DNA of 64,000 bases, from positions 1 through 64,000 of the forward strand of contig NZ_JACJTR010000026.1 in the NCBI RefSeq assembly GCF_014698795.1, written 5' to 3'. The stretch's first letter is position 1, and each line of letters starts with the position of its first letter. Below, piece by piece: positions 1 to 8,272 of this stretch. This DNA comes from Nostoc sp. FACHB-892. Lineage in GTDB: Bacteria; Cyanobacteriota; Cyanobacteriia; Cyanobacteriales; Nostocaceae. The notes beneath the pieces were generated by a model. The model worked only from the letters and a program-made list of their open reading frames with translations, ran no database searches and was not told the origin of the DNA. The position numbers and the translations under genes are program-made.

Positions 1-256
1 GTAGAGGTCTAGATTGCATTGTCCTGTCGATGGTTTAGTAATTTTTCTAATTGTCCGATACCTGGAAAGTAGACGACCCTTATTTATGAATTCATTATTT
101 TGTTATTCTGTCAATGCGTAAGTCCTAGAAGTGATGCAATTACATAAAAAATTATTGGCAAAAAGTTAATTTACAGATATAGCATATAGTTTTTTTCTTA
201 AAAGCTTTAGCTTTGATCACTAACCATAAGATGGTGTATAGTCTCTTGTTAACTAA
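1..256. other. Gene-free left edge with one MITE-type inverted end
   Basis: No coding frame can be supported here. At 115-127 the sequence tgcgtaagtccta is the exact reverse complement of the left end of the MITE-like element at 48306-48398, so it is probably one end of another copy or a solo end. The rest is AT-rich. Confidence 0.5.
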
Positions 257-823
257 ATACAGAGAGATTCTGTTTATGGTTCGAGATTTTGTGCAGGTAC
301 GCCAAACATCAGTTTCCATCATAGGAAATTGAAACCTATGAAAAAAGCTTGGCTACCATCTGCAAGTTATAATCTTTGGTCTTTATCAGATTCACGAGTA
401 GGTCAAAAATTCTGATCCAGACCAATTCGGATTACTGTTCTGAATCTTTGTGAGGTGGGGCTTGATAACTTTATACAAAAACTTAAAGAACGGTTAAAAA
501 GCTATAAATTTGAAAGCCTATTTGTTAGCAACTCAGTATCGCTAAAAAACTTAAGTGATACACAGGCAAGAGCAAAAGTTGAGGAAGTAGTTAATGAATT
601 AATGGAAATTAAACCTGAAATAGTTTTGGCGTTTTTGCCCCAGAGCGATCGTAACGCTGATGAGGTTGAAACTACTTTAAAACTCACCTTGCTGCATTAT
701 GGAGCATTAAAAATGCCTCGCTTACCAATGCCAGTATATGGAGCGCATAAGATGGCAAAACTGCGATTAAGGGGGATTTATCCAAACAGTATGCTAGAGG
801 GCGATCGCCAGTTTTGGCTGTAG
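257..823 (+). pseudogene. Prokaryotic Argonaute (Piwi domain) remnant, internally deleted
   Basis: One frame stays open from 257 to 823 except for a TGA at 413-415. A 122-residue ORF starts at GTG 455, but Piwi-like sequence continues upstream of it (RPIRITVLNLCEVGLDNF is read from 419 on), so GTG 455 is not the original start. The piece with IVLAFLPQSDRNADEVE matches the middle of cyanobacterial long Argonautes as I recall them. The following TTLKLTLLHYGALKMPRLP through to the terminal GDRQFWL matches the extreme C-terminus of the same proteins. Roughly 200 residues normally lying between them, including most of the DEDX catalytic tetrad, are absent. A functional nuclease is not possible. 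The assignment rests on remembered family sequence, not a search. Confidence 0.7.
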
Positions 824-1036
824 AAATAACCTAAATATTTGTTAATACAATTCAGTTAAAGCCAAAAACTAAAAAGCATGTAGATTGCTCTTACCCAACA
901 GCCTCGCGCTCAGTGAAGATTTTCCCATGCCATAGGCGTAGGCCGTCATAGACATCGCTGCTTGACAAAATTACATCATGAACAAGGCTAGCCTTCATAG
1001 TCAACTGAGTGCGATCGCTGAATAGTATCACTATTG

Positions 1037-1588
1037 TTACATTGTCGCATTGGGTTTGACTGCAATTGTCCAATACTGAAATGTTTTACTTCCAATGCGA
1101 TCACTATTCTCCTGGTAGATTTGCCGCAAGCATTCATAAAATGCTTGGGCTTCATTCTCCAATCCAAATGTCATTAAGCATTTTAATATACGAGTGATGC
1201 GAAGATAATTGTGGTCAGATATACAGACCCATTCACGTTTACGATTCGGATAGTCTTCTGAATGGGTGATAACAATTTTTCCGTCATTACTCTCGTGACG
1301 TTGCAATCCATAAAACTGAAGCATGACAGTGAAGGAGCGCAACAAATTTTGACGTAGGTGTGAATTGCTGCGAAATGCTTGAATTACGTCCTCATCAACG
1401 ATAGGTGCATCACGATTGAATGCACTTCGCTCAGGCAAAGGAAACAACCACTGAATGTAATCGTGGACACACTCTAATTCTTCAAAATTCCAAGCCCAAA
1501 TATCTTGAATCATGCGACCTTCTGAATCTCTTTGCTCCCCTAAGTAGAACGGAACAAGCATTGCAGTGAGTTGTTTTTCATGATTCAT
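1037..1588 (-). CDS. OGFr conserved-domain protein
   Basis: The 183-residue product carries the pattern of the opioid growth factor receptor conserved region: FYLG near residue 15, D-x-x-GR, then HDYIQWLFPLPERSAFN at about residues 42-58, followed by NRDAP. This region is found in animal OGFr proteins and also in scattered bacteria. Its biochemical role in bacteria is unknown to me. There is no signal peptide or membrane segment, so a cytosolic protein is likely. The gene stands alone between the Argonaute remnant and aroH. The ATG start at 1588 lies about 70 bases from the end of aroH, in the same direction. The family is well supported and the function is not. Confidence 0.75.
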   Translation of the reverse strand: MNHEKQLTAMLVPFYLGEQRDSEGRMIQDIWAWNFEELECVHDYIQWLFPLPERSAFNRDAPIVDEDVIQAFRSNSHLRQNLLRSFTVMLQFYGLQRHESNDGKIVITHSEDYPNRKREWVCISDHNYLRITRILKCLMTFGLENEAQAFYECLRQIYQENSDRIGSKTFQYWTIAVKPNATM

Positions 1589-1659
1589 TGCAAACTACCT
1601 TCACAAATTAACAACATTAGCTAATTTTGTAGTTTTTTACACGAATTTTATTAAATAAT

Positions 1660-2073
1660 TTACACTTTTGACTTCACTACTGGCTGTGATGTTTGTAAAG
1701 ACTGGGGCAAACTCCAGTCGGGACGCAAGCTAGCAGCATTGCGTAAATAAATATGATGAATTGAGGCGGAAGCTGGCAGATAAGCGTGGATTAAGAATCG
1801 AATACAGCGCTGTAAGCTGCCTTCGACGTGCATTTGCTGCACATCCAACATTGCTACATTATCCCAACCAGGACGCGATCTAGCGATCGCAGCTGGGAAA
1901 ATAGCATCCAAGTCGCGTGTTACTGAGAAAGTCACACTAATCATGTCCGTCGGCTGGAATTGATTCCGGTTTTCTAGTTCATCTAGTAGTTCTGTCACTA
2001 CCTCTCGCATTGCCTCAACGGTATTTTCTGAAACGGTTGTTGCTCCGCGAATAGCTCGCATTTGCCACTCCAC
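1660..2073 (-). CDS. aroH: Chorismate mutase, AroH type
   Basis: Converts chorismate to prephenate, the first committed step to phenylalanine and tyrosine; cytosolic, trimeric in the family. The 137 residues cover the whole single-domain AroH fold: MRAIRGATTV near the N-terminus (active-site Arg), DVQQMHVEGSLQRCIR at residues 77-92, Tyr109 and LRPD at 116-119. Against Bacillus subtilis AroH from memory, Arg92 matches Arg90 and Tyr109 matches Tyr108. Gln80 sits where the Bacillus enzyme has catalytic Glu78. The start is GTG at 2073, supported by AAGGAGG placed 8 bases upstream; an internal ATG at 2061 is the alternative. The gene is co-directional with sppA upstream, separated by a hairpin-forming repeat. 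Confidence 0.9.
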   Translation of the reverse strand: MEWQMRAIRGATTVSENTVEAMREVVTELLDELENRNQFQPTDMISVTFSVTRDLDAIFPAAIARSRPGWDNVAMLDVQQMHVEGSLQRCIRFLIHAYLPASASIHHIYLRNAASLRPDWSLPQSLQTSQPVVKSKV

Positions 2074-2111
2074 GCCAAAATCCTCCTTAAAAGAAAAAAG
2101 TTAAGAATTAG

Positions 2112-2165
2112 GAGTTAAAAGTGAGAAATTGAGAGTTTTAACTTCTAACTCCTCACTTTTAACTC
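2112..2165. repeat. Inverted repeat, 14-bp arms, in the sppA-aroH gap
   Basis: gagttaaaagtgag at 2112-2125 is exactly complementary to ctcacttttaactc at 2152-2165, leaving a 26-base loop. The wording belongs to the heptamer-type repeats common in this genome. It could fold in the sppA-aroH transcript and attenuate or stabilise it; that role is inference. Confidence 0.7.
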
Positions 2166-2168
2166 ATA

Positions 2169-2990
2169 TTAAGGTCGATATAACCACAACGGTAAACCAC
2201 TAGTAGACACTTCAAATTCGAGCCAATCAATTCCAGATCGAATTCCTGATGAAAACTGACGACTCCCTGGTAAAAGGCGACTCAATAAAGGTTTACGTTC
2301 TTCTAGGGTATAGCAGAGAGTTTTTTCTGGATCAAGTCCGACCAATTCTGCTGTCCAGCGACGGGCATCTTCTTCTGTGCCGAGGCGATCTACAACACCC
2401 AACTCAAGGGCTTGCTGTCCAGTAAAAATCCGGCCATCGGCGAAACTTTTCACAGCTTCTACTGTTAAAGAACGACCATCAGCTACCGTTTGGACAAACT
2501 GCTGATAACTTGTGTCAATCAACTCTTGCAAGATATTTTCTTCTGGTTGAGTCAGTTGCCGATCAAAAGACAATATGTCTTTGTAAGGGCCAGACTTAAT
2601 TACCTGGAAGGAAACACCGATTTTTTCTAGCAAGCGTTCCAAGTTATTCCCACGCAAAATCACACCAATACTACCCGTAATCGTACCTGGGTTGGCTACG
2701 ATGTGTTCGGCTCCCATGCCGATGTAGACTCCTCCAGAAGCCGAGATATTGCCAAAGCTAGCGACGATTTTAATTTTTTCGCGCAGACGCTTCAGGGCGC
2801 TGTAGATTTCTTGGGAATCTCCGACTGTACCGCCAGGGCTATCGATCCGGAGCAATAATGCCGGGAACTTTTTTTCTTCTACAGTTTTCAGGGCTTCTAG
2901 GACGCGTTTGCGAGTAGCACCGGCGATCGCACCAGTAATTTCAATCCGCGCAATTTGTTTTCTAAACTTGGGCTTAAACGGCCAAATCAT
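2169..2990 (-). CDS. sppA: Signal peptide peptidase SppA, short form
   Basis: A serine protease of family S49 that degrades released signal peptides. The 273 residues form one peptidase domain, about the size of bacterial short SppA and half the E. coli tandem form. Visible landmarks are RIDSPGGTV at 48-56, the nucleophile region NISASGG (Ser85 is the likely nucleophile), TGSIGV at 105-110, and the conserved lysine region KSGPYKDI at 132-139. Together these imply a Ser-Lys dyad. There is no obvious N-terminal membrane helix after MIWPFKPKFRK, so membrane attachment would be peripheral or through oligomerisation. The ATG start at 2990 is the first in frame. Co-directional with aroH. Confidence 0.92.
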   Translation of the reverse strand: MIWPFKPKFRKQIARIEITGAIAGATRKRVLEALKTVEEKKFPALLLRIDSPGGTVGDSQEIYSALKRLREKIKIVASFGNISASGGVYIGMGAEHIVANPGTITGSIGVILRGNNLERLLEKIGVSFQVIKSGPYKDILSFDRQLTQPEENILQELIDTSYQQFVQTVADGRSLTVEAVKSFADGRIFTGQQALELGVVDRLGTEEDARRWTAELVGLDPEKTLCYTLEERKPLLSRLLPGSRQFSSGIRSGIDWLEFEVSTSGLPLWLYRP

Positions 2991-3532
2991 GAGCTGTCAA
3001 CATACCTTGTAATAAACTTAATATAAGATGCCCAGAGGTTAGACGACCTGCTTTGCTCTGTTAAGAAACATAAGCAGATATTCTGAGCATCAGAATTTTA
3101 AGGAAATTTTTATATTTTGTAGTGGGTTTTATTTGATATTCTCAATGAATACTAATCAAGTCCTTAAAAATTACAGCTAGCTCAAAATGCCAAACTCTAG
3201 TTTAGCGTCCAGCATGATGATTTAGCACACACTATTTTAGTTGTTTTACAGGACTCAAAATCCTACAACCCCTGCTATTATCAAATTCTTAACTTTTTGA
3301 GGATTGATTTACTACAGCCGCGTACCTGTACTAGTTGCCAGTAATCAATAACTAATAACTAATAACTAATAAATATTTAATTAATAAGTTTGGCAATCAA
3401 TTTAATTAATAAAATTCATTCAGCAACCCTAATCTCTACTTAGCTTAAGACCAGTAGTATTTTGACTTATGGGATATTGTGTTTCCCTATGTTGTAAAAC
3501 CCATTAGCGCCTGACAAAGCTATTTCTAGTGT
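2991..3532. other. Intergenic region, 540 bases, with a short heptamer tract
   Basis: No gene is supported. A tandem tract of taactaa-type units lies near 3346-3375 (about four copies). The promoter of sppA presumably lies in the first 200 bases, but no convincing -35/-10 pair was assigned. Confidence 0.5.
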
Positions 3533-3829
3533 TTAGGAATCAATTCGTAAAATTTGACACCGATAATAAGCGTACATATCGAACAGTGCCCCGACGAAAC
3601 TACAGGTAAAACTAATCACAAATAATCCACGGAGGGGAGTCCCACTGCCAAAGGTGGCGAGAAAATGCATAATCTGAGTAGCGATCGCTTCAGTTAACTC
3701 TTGTAAACCTGGGAAGTAACCGATGAGGGGTAAAAGTAGCAGTCCACCGCCAACTAAGAATATGGGAGCAACAAAGCTAAAAATGATCGTGAGTAGTAAA
3801 GAGCGGAGAAAGTTAGTGAAAATAGTCAT
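3533..3829 (-). CDS. Small two- to three-helix membrane protein, unknown
   Basis: I do not recognise a named family. The 98-residue product starts MTIFTNFLRSLL and has a long hydrophobic stretch at about residues 8-40, which could be one long or two short helices. A second lies at about 66-85, and the end RCQILRIDS is polar. The start codon ATG at 3829 is the only good one. The gene stands alone with long flanks (540 and 590 bases). No catalytic motif is visible. It is probably a conserved cyanobacterial inner or thylakoid membrane protein, judged only from its clean hydropathy pattern and full-length frame. Confidence 0.6.
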   Translation of the reverse strand: MTIFTNFLRSLLLTIIFSFVAPIFLVGGGLLLLPLIGYFPGLQELTEAIATQIMHFLATFGSGTPLRGLFVISFTCSFVGALFDMYAYYRCQILRIDS

Positions 3830-4423
3830 TTAAGACAAACTCCGTGAGTAGAGATGACAAGAGCTAGATAGCAGTTCGTCATTTTCTACAATACGTGCGA
3901 TCGCTCTTGAACAACCAATCTGTCAAAAATCTTAAGTTTTCATTAAAATAAACGGCTACCCGTTACAGCATATGCTGGGGTTATAAAAAAGAATTTAAAT
4001 CTACAAAACCCTTGTAAAATAAAGGTTATAGCCAATAGTAACACTTATTTATTGGTTGGCAGCACGTTCAATAACAGCTTCATTTTCTGAGAGTATCTTT
4101 AATCTAAGTTAATATTTAGCCCCATTGGGGATTGGAGACTGGGGAAGGAGCAAGGGAGTAAGTGGTAACTGAGTGTAGCCGTAAAACCTGCGGCATAGCT
4201 ACGCTTCGGGCGCAGCCTCTAGTAGAAAAGTGGAGCAAGGGAGAGAGGTTTCCCCTCTGCCGTCTTTTCAATCCCCAATCCCTATCCGAATGATCAAAGA
4301 AAAGGATACAGAGCAGAGCAACTAAATTTATGGGAATTGTAATTTTGAATTTTGAATTTTGAATTCCCCGAAGGGGTTGACTTCCGCTATTCTTAAGGCA
4401 GTTACCGAGTTAGCTACAGAACA
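3830..4423. other. Intergenic region, 590 bases, with dispersed repeats
   Basis: No gene is seen. It holds one copy of the dispersed cggcatagctacgcttcggg element (4171-4220) and a short tandem run of tttgaat units near 4335-4365, just before the permease gene. Confidence 0.55.
4171..4220. repeat. Dispersed 50-base repeat, copy 1
   Basis: About 50 bases matching 41854-41904 with three mismatches. The shared core includes gcggcatagctacgcttcgg followed by gcgcagcctct. Both copies are in gene-free DNA and in the same orientation. Confidence 0.85.
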
Positions 4424-5218
4424 TTGAACCAGACTACATCCAAATCCAGTTTAGGAGAATGGAGTCAGCGGCTGCTGGCGGCGATTTTTCTGGGTGGGCA
4501 AGTACTAGTTCACCTATTGAGGGGCAAAATCCATCGGCGCAACACCTTGCAACAAATGGCAGCAGTTGGGCCAGATTCCCTATTTATTGCCCTATTGACA
4601 GCTATTTTTGTTGGTGCAGTGTTTACCATTCAGGTGGCGCGGGAATTTATCAACTTTGGCGCAGGAAACATTATCGGCGGAGTGCTTTCTGTTGCGTTGA
4701 CACGAGAATTATCTCCCGTGCTGACAGCAGTGATTTTGGCTGGGCGAGTCGGTTCTGCCTTTGCAGCCGAAATCGGTACCATGCGAGTCACAGAACAAAT
4801 CGATGCCATGTTGATGTTGAGAACAGATCCAATCGATTACCTGGTTATCCCCCGCGTTCTTGCTTGCTGTTTAATGCTACCAATTTTAACCCTCCTGTCT
4901 TTGGTAACAGGGATGTTTGGGGGATTAATAATTGCGACAAATATCTACAACCTGTCTGATACGGTATTCCTAGACTCAGCCCGTAACTTTCTTGGTATGT
5001 GGGATATTGTTAGCGCCATGATTAAGGCGTGTTGCTTTGGCATTTTAATTGCCGTAATTGGTTGCAGTTGGGGGTTGACGACAACAGGAGGAGCTAAAGG
5101 TGTAGGACAGTCAACCACAACTGCTGTTGTGACTGCCTTGCTAATTATATTTGTTTTCAACTTTTTTCTTTCTTGGTTAATGTTTCAGGGGACTGGCAGT
5201 GCATTTCTAGGGATGTAA
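4424..5218 (+). CDS. MlaE-family ABC transporter permease
   Basis: Integral-membrane subunit of an MlaE/TGD1-type lipid ABC importer, thought to move phospholipids between outer and inner membranes (in plastids, ER-derived lipid). The 264 residues have an N-terminal amphipathic start, then about five hydrophobic segments. The family signature is clear: ALTRELSPVLTAVILAGRVG and SAFAAEIGTMRVTEQIDAM at about residues 87-127, then the PRVLACCLMLPILT helix. The start is TTG at 4424, the first start codon giving full family length. DUF3119, DUF3086 and plsY follow in the same direction. The ATPase and MCE-type substrate-binding partners are not in this window, so they must be encoded elsewhere. Confidence 0.88.
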   Translation: MNQTTSKSSLGEWSQRLLAAIFLGGQVLVHLLRGKIHRRNTLQQMAAVGPDSLFIALLTAIFVGAVFTIQVAREFINFGAGNIIGGVLSVALTRELSPVLTAVILAGRVGSAFAAEIGTMRVTEQIDAMLMLRTDPIDYLVIPRVLACCLMLPILTLLSLVTGMFGGLIIATNIYNLSDTVFLDSARNFLGMWDIVSAMIKACCFGILIAVIGCSWGLTTTGGAKGVGQSTTTAVVTALLIIFVFNFFLSWLMFQGTGSAFLGM

Positions 5219-5220
5219 AA

Positions 5221-5330
5221 GTGAGGAATTAGGAGTTATAAGTTATCAGTTAAAACTCTTCACTCCTAACTCTTAACTTCTAACTCCTGACTTTTGACTC
5301 CTGACTCCTGACTCCTAAAATAGGAGAGAT
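5221..5330. repeat. Heptamer-type short tandem repeats
   Basis: Degenerate tandem copies of actcctg/actccta follow the permease gene. The left part (gaggaattaggagtta) is complementary to the right part, so the tract can fold. Same repeat class as 2112-2165 and 27304-27420. Confidence 0.7.
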
Positions 5331-5359
5331 GCCTAGTAAATAAAGCAGGATTTAAGACT

Positions 5360-5746
5360 GTGACCAGTTCATTTGCTCCTAACTCCACATCAACTGTGGA
5401 ACTCAAGCCTAGTTACAATATACCTATAGTGTTGGTGATTGCCGCTATTCCACTACTGCTGGTACAACCGTTAGTAGGCTCCGTTTTTACACTGTTTGGT
5501 TTGTTTCTCATGTTTCAAGCCTTAACGCTGCGTTTGCAATTTACCGCCACCGATTTAGATATTTACAGAGGCGAAAAATTGATTCGGCGTTTTCCCTACC
5601 AGGAATGGCAAAACTGGCGGATCTTCTGGAATGGAGTCCCCATCCTGTTTTACTTTAAGGAAATTAAAAGTATTCACTTTTTGCCGATTTTATTTGATCC
5701 CAATACCTTGAAAAGTTGCTTAGAACAACGTTGTCCGCGTATTTAG
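5360..5746 (+). CDS. DUF3119 family protein
   Basis: A 128-residue cyanobacterial protein of the DUF3119 family, function unknown. Two adjacent hydrophobic segments at about residues 21-60 form a membrane hairpin. A conserved soluble part follows (LRLQFTATDLDIYRGEKLIR, then FPYQEWQNWRIFWNGVPILF), resembling a photosynthesis-type PH-like fold. The start is GTG at 5360. It sits 141 bases after the MlaE-type permease and 137 bases before the DUF3086 gene, all in one direction. That arrangement suggests a membrane or lipid role; this is inference from neighbours. Confidence 0.8.
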   Translation: MTSSFAPNSTSTVELKPSYNIPIVLVIAAIPLLLVQPLVGSVFTLFGLFLMFQALTLRLQFTATDLDIYRGEKLIRRFPYQEWQNWRIFWNGVPILFYFKEIKSIHFLPILFDPNTLKSCLEQRCPRI

Positions 5747-5883
5747 TTCTGAGTTTCATCTGTGCTGAGTCGTTTCGCTCTAGACTTATAACTCAGCACT
5801 CATAACTCAGGACTTTTATGGCAGGTCAATTGTAATATTTCTGAAAGCTATTTATTCGCGTCATAGGAATTACACTATTGTTT

Positions 5884-7155
5884 ATGAACCCAGAGGCATC
5901 TCAAACCCCAGAACCAATTGATGAGCGGTTGGCAGAAAAACAAGAACAGAACAATGCAGTTGAACATCCAGTCAATCCATCTGTTGAGTCAGTGGGAGAA
6001 ACAGGAGCCATTAGCTCATCAGAGGATTACACAACTTTTGAGCCACTCATTTCCAATGCAGAAGTGGTAAATTCTACACTAGAGCTAGCAGAAAATTCAA
6101 ATGGCGAGTTTGTAGCGCAGTCGCAACCGGAAAATAATACCGCACTGGGTTCAGAAAACCATTCTTTATATACAGAAGCAGAGCAGCGAATGGCAGAGTT
6201 GCAGAGCGCTGAAGCATCGCTCAAGGAAGAAATAGCCAAGCTGCAAGCTTCTTACAAAACCCTTCAGGCACAAGTGAGTGAAACTCAAACCTCACTGGGG
6301 CGACTGGTGCAAGAATCGCTAGTGCAGTTAGAACAACGCAAACAAACCCTGCAAATTTCTGTAGAACAACTAGAACGCCGTCAAGAACGTATTCGCAACG
6401 AGATGCGAACCACTTTTGCTGGAACATCCCAAGACTTGGCAATTCGGGTGCAGGGTTTTAAAGACTATCTCACAGGTAGCTTACAGGATTTAGCCGTTGC
6501 GGCTGAACAGTTGCAACTGACGCCAAGTGTGGTAGAACGAGAAAAACCATCTGTAAAAGAAAAAGAGGCTAAACCAGTTGAAACCCAACCTGGAATACCG
6601 CAATTTGCCCAACAGCAGTTTCAAGATACTACTAAGCAAATTCGCCGCCTAATTGACCAATACCGCAATAAACCAGATTACTACGGGCCACCCTGGCAAC
6701 TACGCCGTACCTTTGAACCAATTCACGCAGAACGAATCTCTAACTGGTTTTTTACCCAAGGGGGACGGGGTGGTTTGCGGACAATGGGTAGCCGCTTACA
6801 AAATATTTTGATTGCCTCAGCTGCAATTTCGATATTACACAAGCTGTATGGCGATCGCGTCCGTACTTTAGTCTTAGCTAATACACCTGAGCGATTGGGT
6901 GAATGGCGGCGCGGCTTGCAAGACTGTCTGGGAATCGGTCGCCCAGACTTCGGCCCAGACCGGGGTGTGGTACTATTTGAGGCATCTGATGCTCTAGCTC
7001 AGAAAGCAGACCGATTGACGAAAGCCAATCAACTGCCCTTAATTATCATTGACGATTCAGAGGAGCAAATCAGTTTGTCACTGCTACAATTTCCCCTGTG
7101 GTTAGCCTTTGCCCCTGACCCCAAAATCATGAGAAACTATGATGATGACTTTTAA
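5884..7155 (+). CDS. DUF3086 family protein with central coiled coil
   Basis: Cyanobacterial DUF3086 protein of unknown function. The first ~100 residues are acidic and low-complexity. Residues ~105-180 are a clear coiled coil with heptads rich in Glu, Gln and Leu (AELQSAEASLKEEIAKLQ). The C-terminal ~170 residues form the conserved globular domain (YGPPWQLRRTFEP to KIMRNYDDDF). I chose ATG 5884 over TTG 5878, two codons earlier, because ATG is the better start and nothing is lost. The coiled coil suggests oligomerisation or a scaffold. It lies between DUF3119 and plsY in a co-directional run. Confidence 0.82.
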   Translation: MNPEASQTPEPIDERLAEKQEQNNAVEHPVNPSVESVGETGAISSSEDYTTFEPLISNAEVVNSTLELAENSNGEFVAQSQPENNTALGSENHSLYTEAEQRMAELQSAEASLKEEIAKLQASYKTLQAQVSETQTSLGRLVQESLVQLEQRKQTLQISVEQLERRQERIRNEMRTTFAGTSQDLAIRVQGFKDYLTGSLQDLAVAAEQLQLTPSVVEREKPSVKEKEAKPVETQPGIPQFAQQQFQDTTKQIRRLIDQYRNKPDYYGPPWQLRRTFEPIHAERISNWFFTQGGRGGLRTMGSRLQNILIASAAISILHKLYGDRVRTLVLANTPERLGEWRRGLQDCLGIGRPDFGPDRGVVLFEASDALAQKADRLTKANQLPLIIIDDSEEQISLSLLQFPLWLAFAPDPKIMRNYDDDF

Positions 7156-7228
7156 ATAAGTCATTGGTCATTAGTCATTGGTCAAGAGGTATTACTCTTG
7201 ACTTTTTTAAATTTTGAATCTTGAATAT

Positions 7229-7906
7229 ATGGCTATTTGGTTAACTCTGTGCGGAGCAATTGTGGTCATAGCTTACCTGTTGGGTTCTTTTCCCACTGGC
7301 TACATTGCTGTGAAGCAGTTAAAAGGTATTGATATTCGGGAAGTTGGTTCGGGTTCTACTGGAGCAACTAATGTACTAAGAACTTTGGGAAAAGGTCCAG
7401 GAGCATTCGTTTTAGTACTTGATTCTTTAAAGGGAGTATTAGCGATTGCTCTAGTTTATTGGTTATTCAATTTTAACCAAACTCAAAATTATATCCCTCC
7501 AACGGTAGATGCACAAATGTGGCAACCTTGGTTAGTAACTTTAGCTGGTTTAGCTGCCATCCTGGGACATAGTAAATCGATTTTTTTAGGCTTTACTGGT
7601 GGTAAATCTGTTGCTATCAGCTTGGGGATTTTGTTGGCAATGAGTTGGCAGGTAGGTTTAGCAACAGCTGGTGTGTTTGCTGTTGTCATGGCAATATCGC
7701 GGATTGTCTCTTTGAGTTCAATTGCAGGTGCGATCGCTGTTTCCATTTTCATGGTACTTTTGCATCAACCTTTACCATATATTCTGTTTGGGATTGCCGG
7801 TGGATTATATGTGATTTTGCGCCATCGCACTAATATTGAACGGCTGCTTGCTGGTACTGAGCCAAAGATTGGGCAAAATGTAGCCACACCAGAACAAACT
7901 ACATAA
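7229..7906 (+). CDS. plsY: Glycerol-3-phosphate acyltransferase PlsY
   Basis: Transfers the acyl group from acyl-phosphate to glycerol-3-phosphate to make lysophosphatidate, the first step of membrane lipid synthesis; integral membrane. The three conserved loops of the family are present: GSFPTGYIAVK, then GSGSTGATNVLRTLGK, then GHSKSIFLGFTGGKSVA (catalytic Ser/His and glycerol-phosphate-binding residues). About five hydrophobic helices, 226 residues from ATG 7229, normal for PlsY. A TTG at 7214 would add five residues and is less likely. The gene ends a run of membrane or lipid-related genes. Confidence 0.93.
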   Translation: MAIWLTLCGAIVVIAYLLGSFPTGYIAVKQLKGIDIREVGSGSTGATNVLRTLGKGPGAFVLVLDSLKGVLAIALVYWLFNFNQTQNYIPPTVDAQMWQPWLVTLAGLAAILGHSKSIFLGFTGGKSVAISLGILLAMSWQVGLATAGVFAVVMAISRIVSLSSIAGAIAVSIFMVLLHQPLPYILFGIAGGLYVILRHRTNIERLLAGTEPKIGQNVATPEQTT

Positions 7907-8035
7907 TTGACCAACTGCAAATTGATAAAGAGTTTTTGCTACATACTTCGCCCCAAACGATGCCCTGAGCAGGCCGTTGGGTGAGTTTGGTATCTCTTCT
8001 GGAGTTTAGACTAAGCAATAAGATTCAATCTGATA

Positions 8036-8224
8036 TCAACCTTTAAGGACTTTGCCATCTAACCCAACAGTTTCTCTAGTATTTGGTTGTATATTAAAGA
8101 ATTTGCTCAGACACACGGAATAATCTTCATAATCTTGTAATAAGGCACGACGCATAGTGCTATAAGAAAGTAGCCTATTTTTTGCGGGTTGAAAAAGGTC
8201 AATCAACGGCTCACGGTAGCTTTA
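8036..8224 (-). pseudogene. ISAs1/H-repeat-type transposase fragment
   Basis: A ~62-codon open frame between stops reads REPLIDLFQPAKNRL, then LLSYSTMRRALLQDYE, then ETVGLDGKVLKG and a stop. SYSTxRR followed by the xDGKxLKG motif is the pattern around the first catalytic Asp of ISAs1-family (H-repeat) transposases. The N-terminal helper region and the rest of the DDE domain are missing. No inverted ends were found. It lies in the 366-base gap between plsY and the LpxB-related gene, antisense to both. Confidence 0.65.
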
Positions 8225-8272
8225 AATCCAGTCTCCAATTACCAAGTATTTTAGACCTATCCAAATCCCAAG

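Noticed and set aside
891..1073. 60-codon minus-strand ORF overlapping the OGFr gene end
   Set aside because: Overlaps a real gene, no start context and no recognisable sequence.
2112..2165. Yfr1-type small RNA
   Set aside because: Contains ctcctcac but lacks the ACTCCTCACAC core and the flanking stems; it is a heptamer-class repeat.
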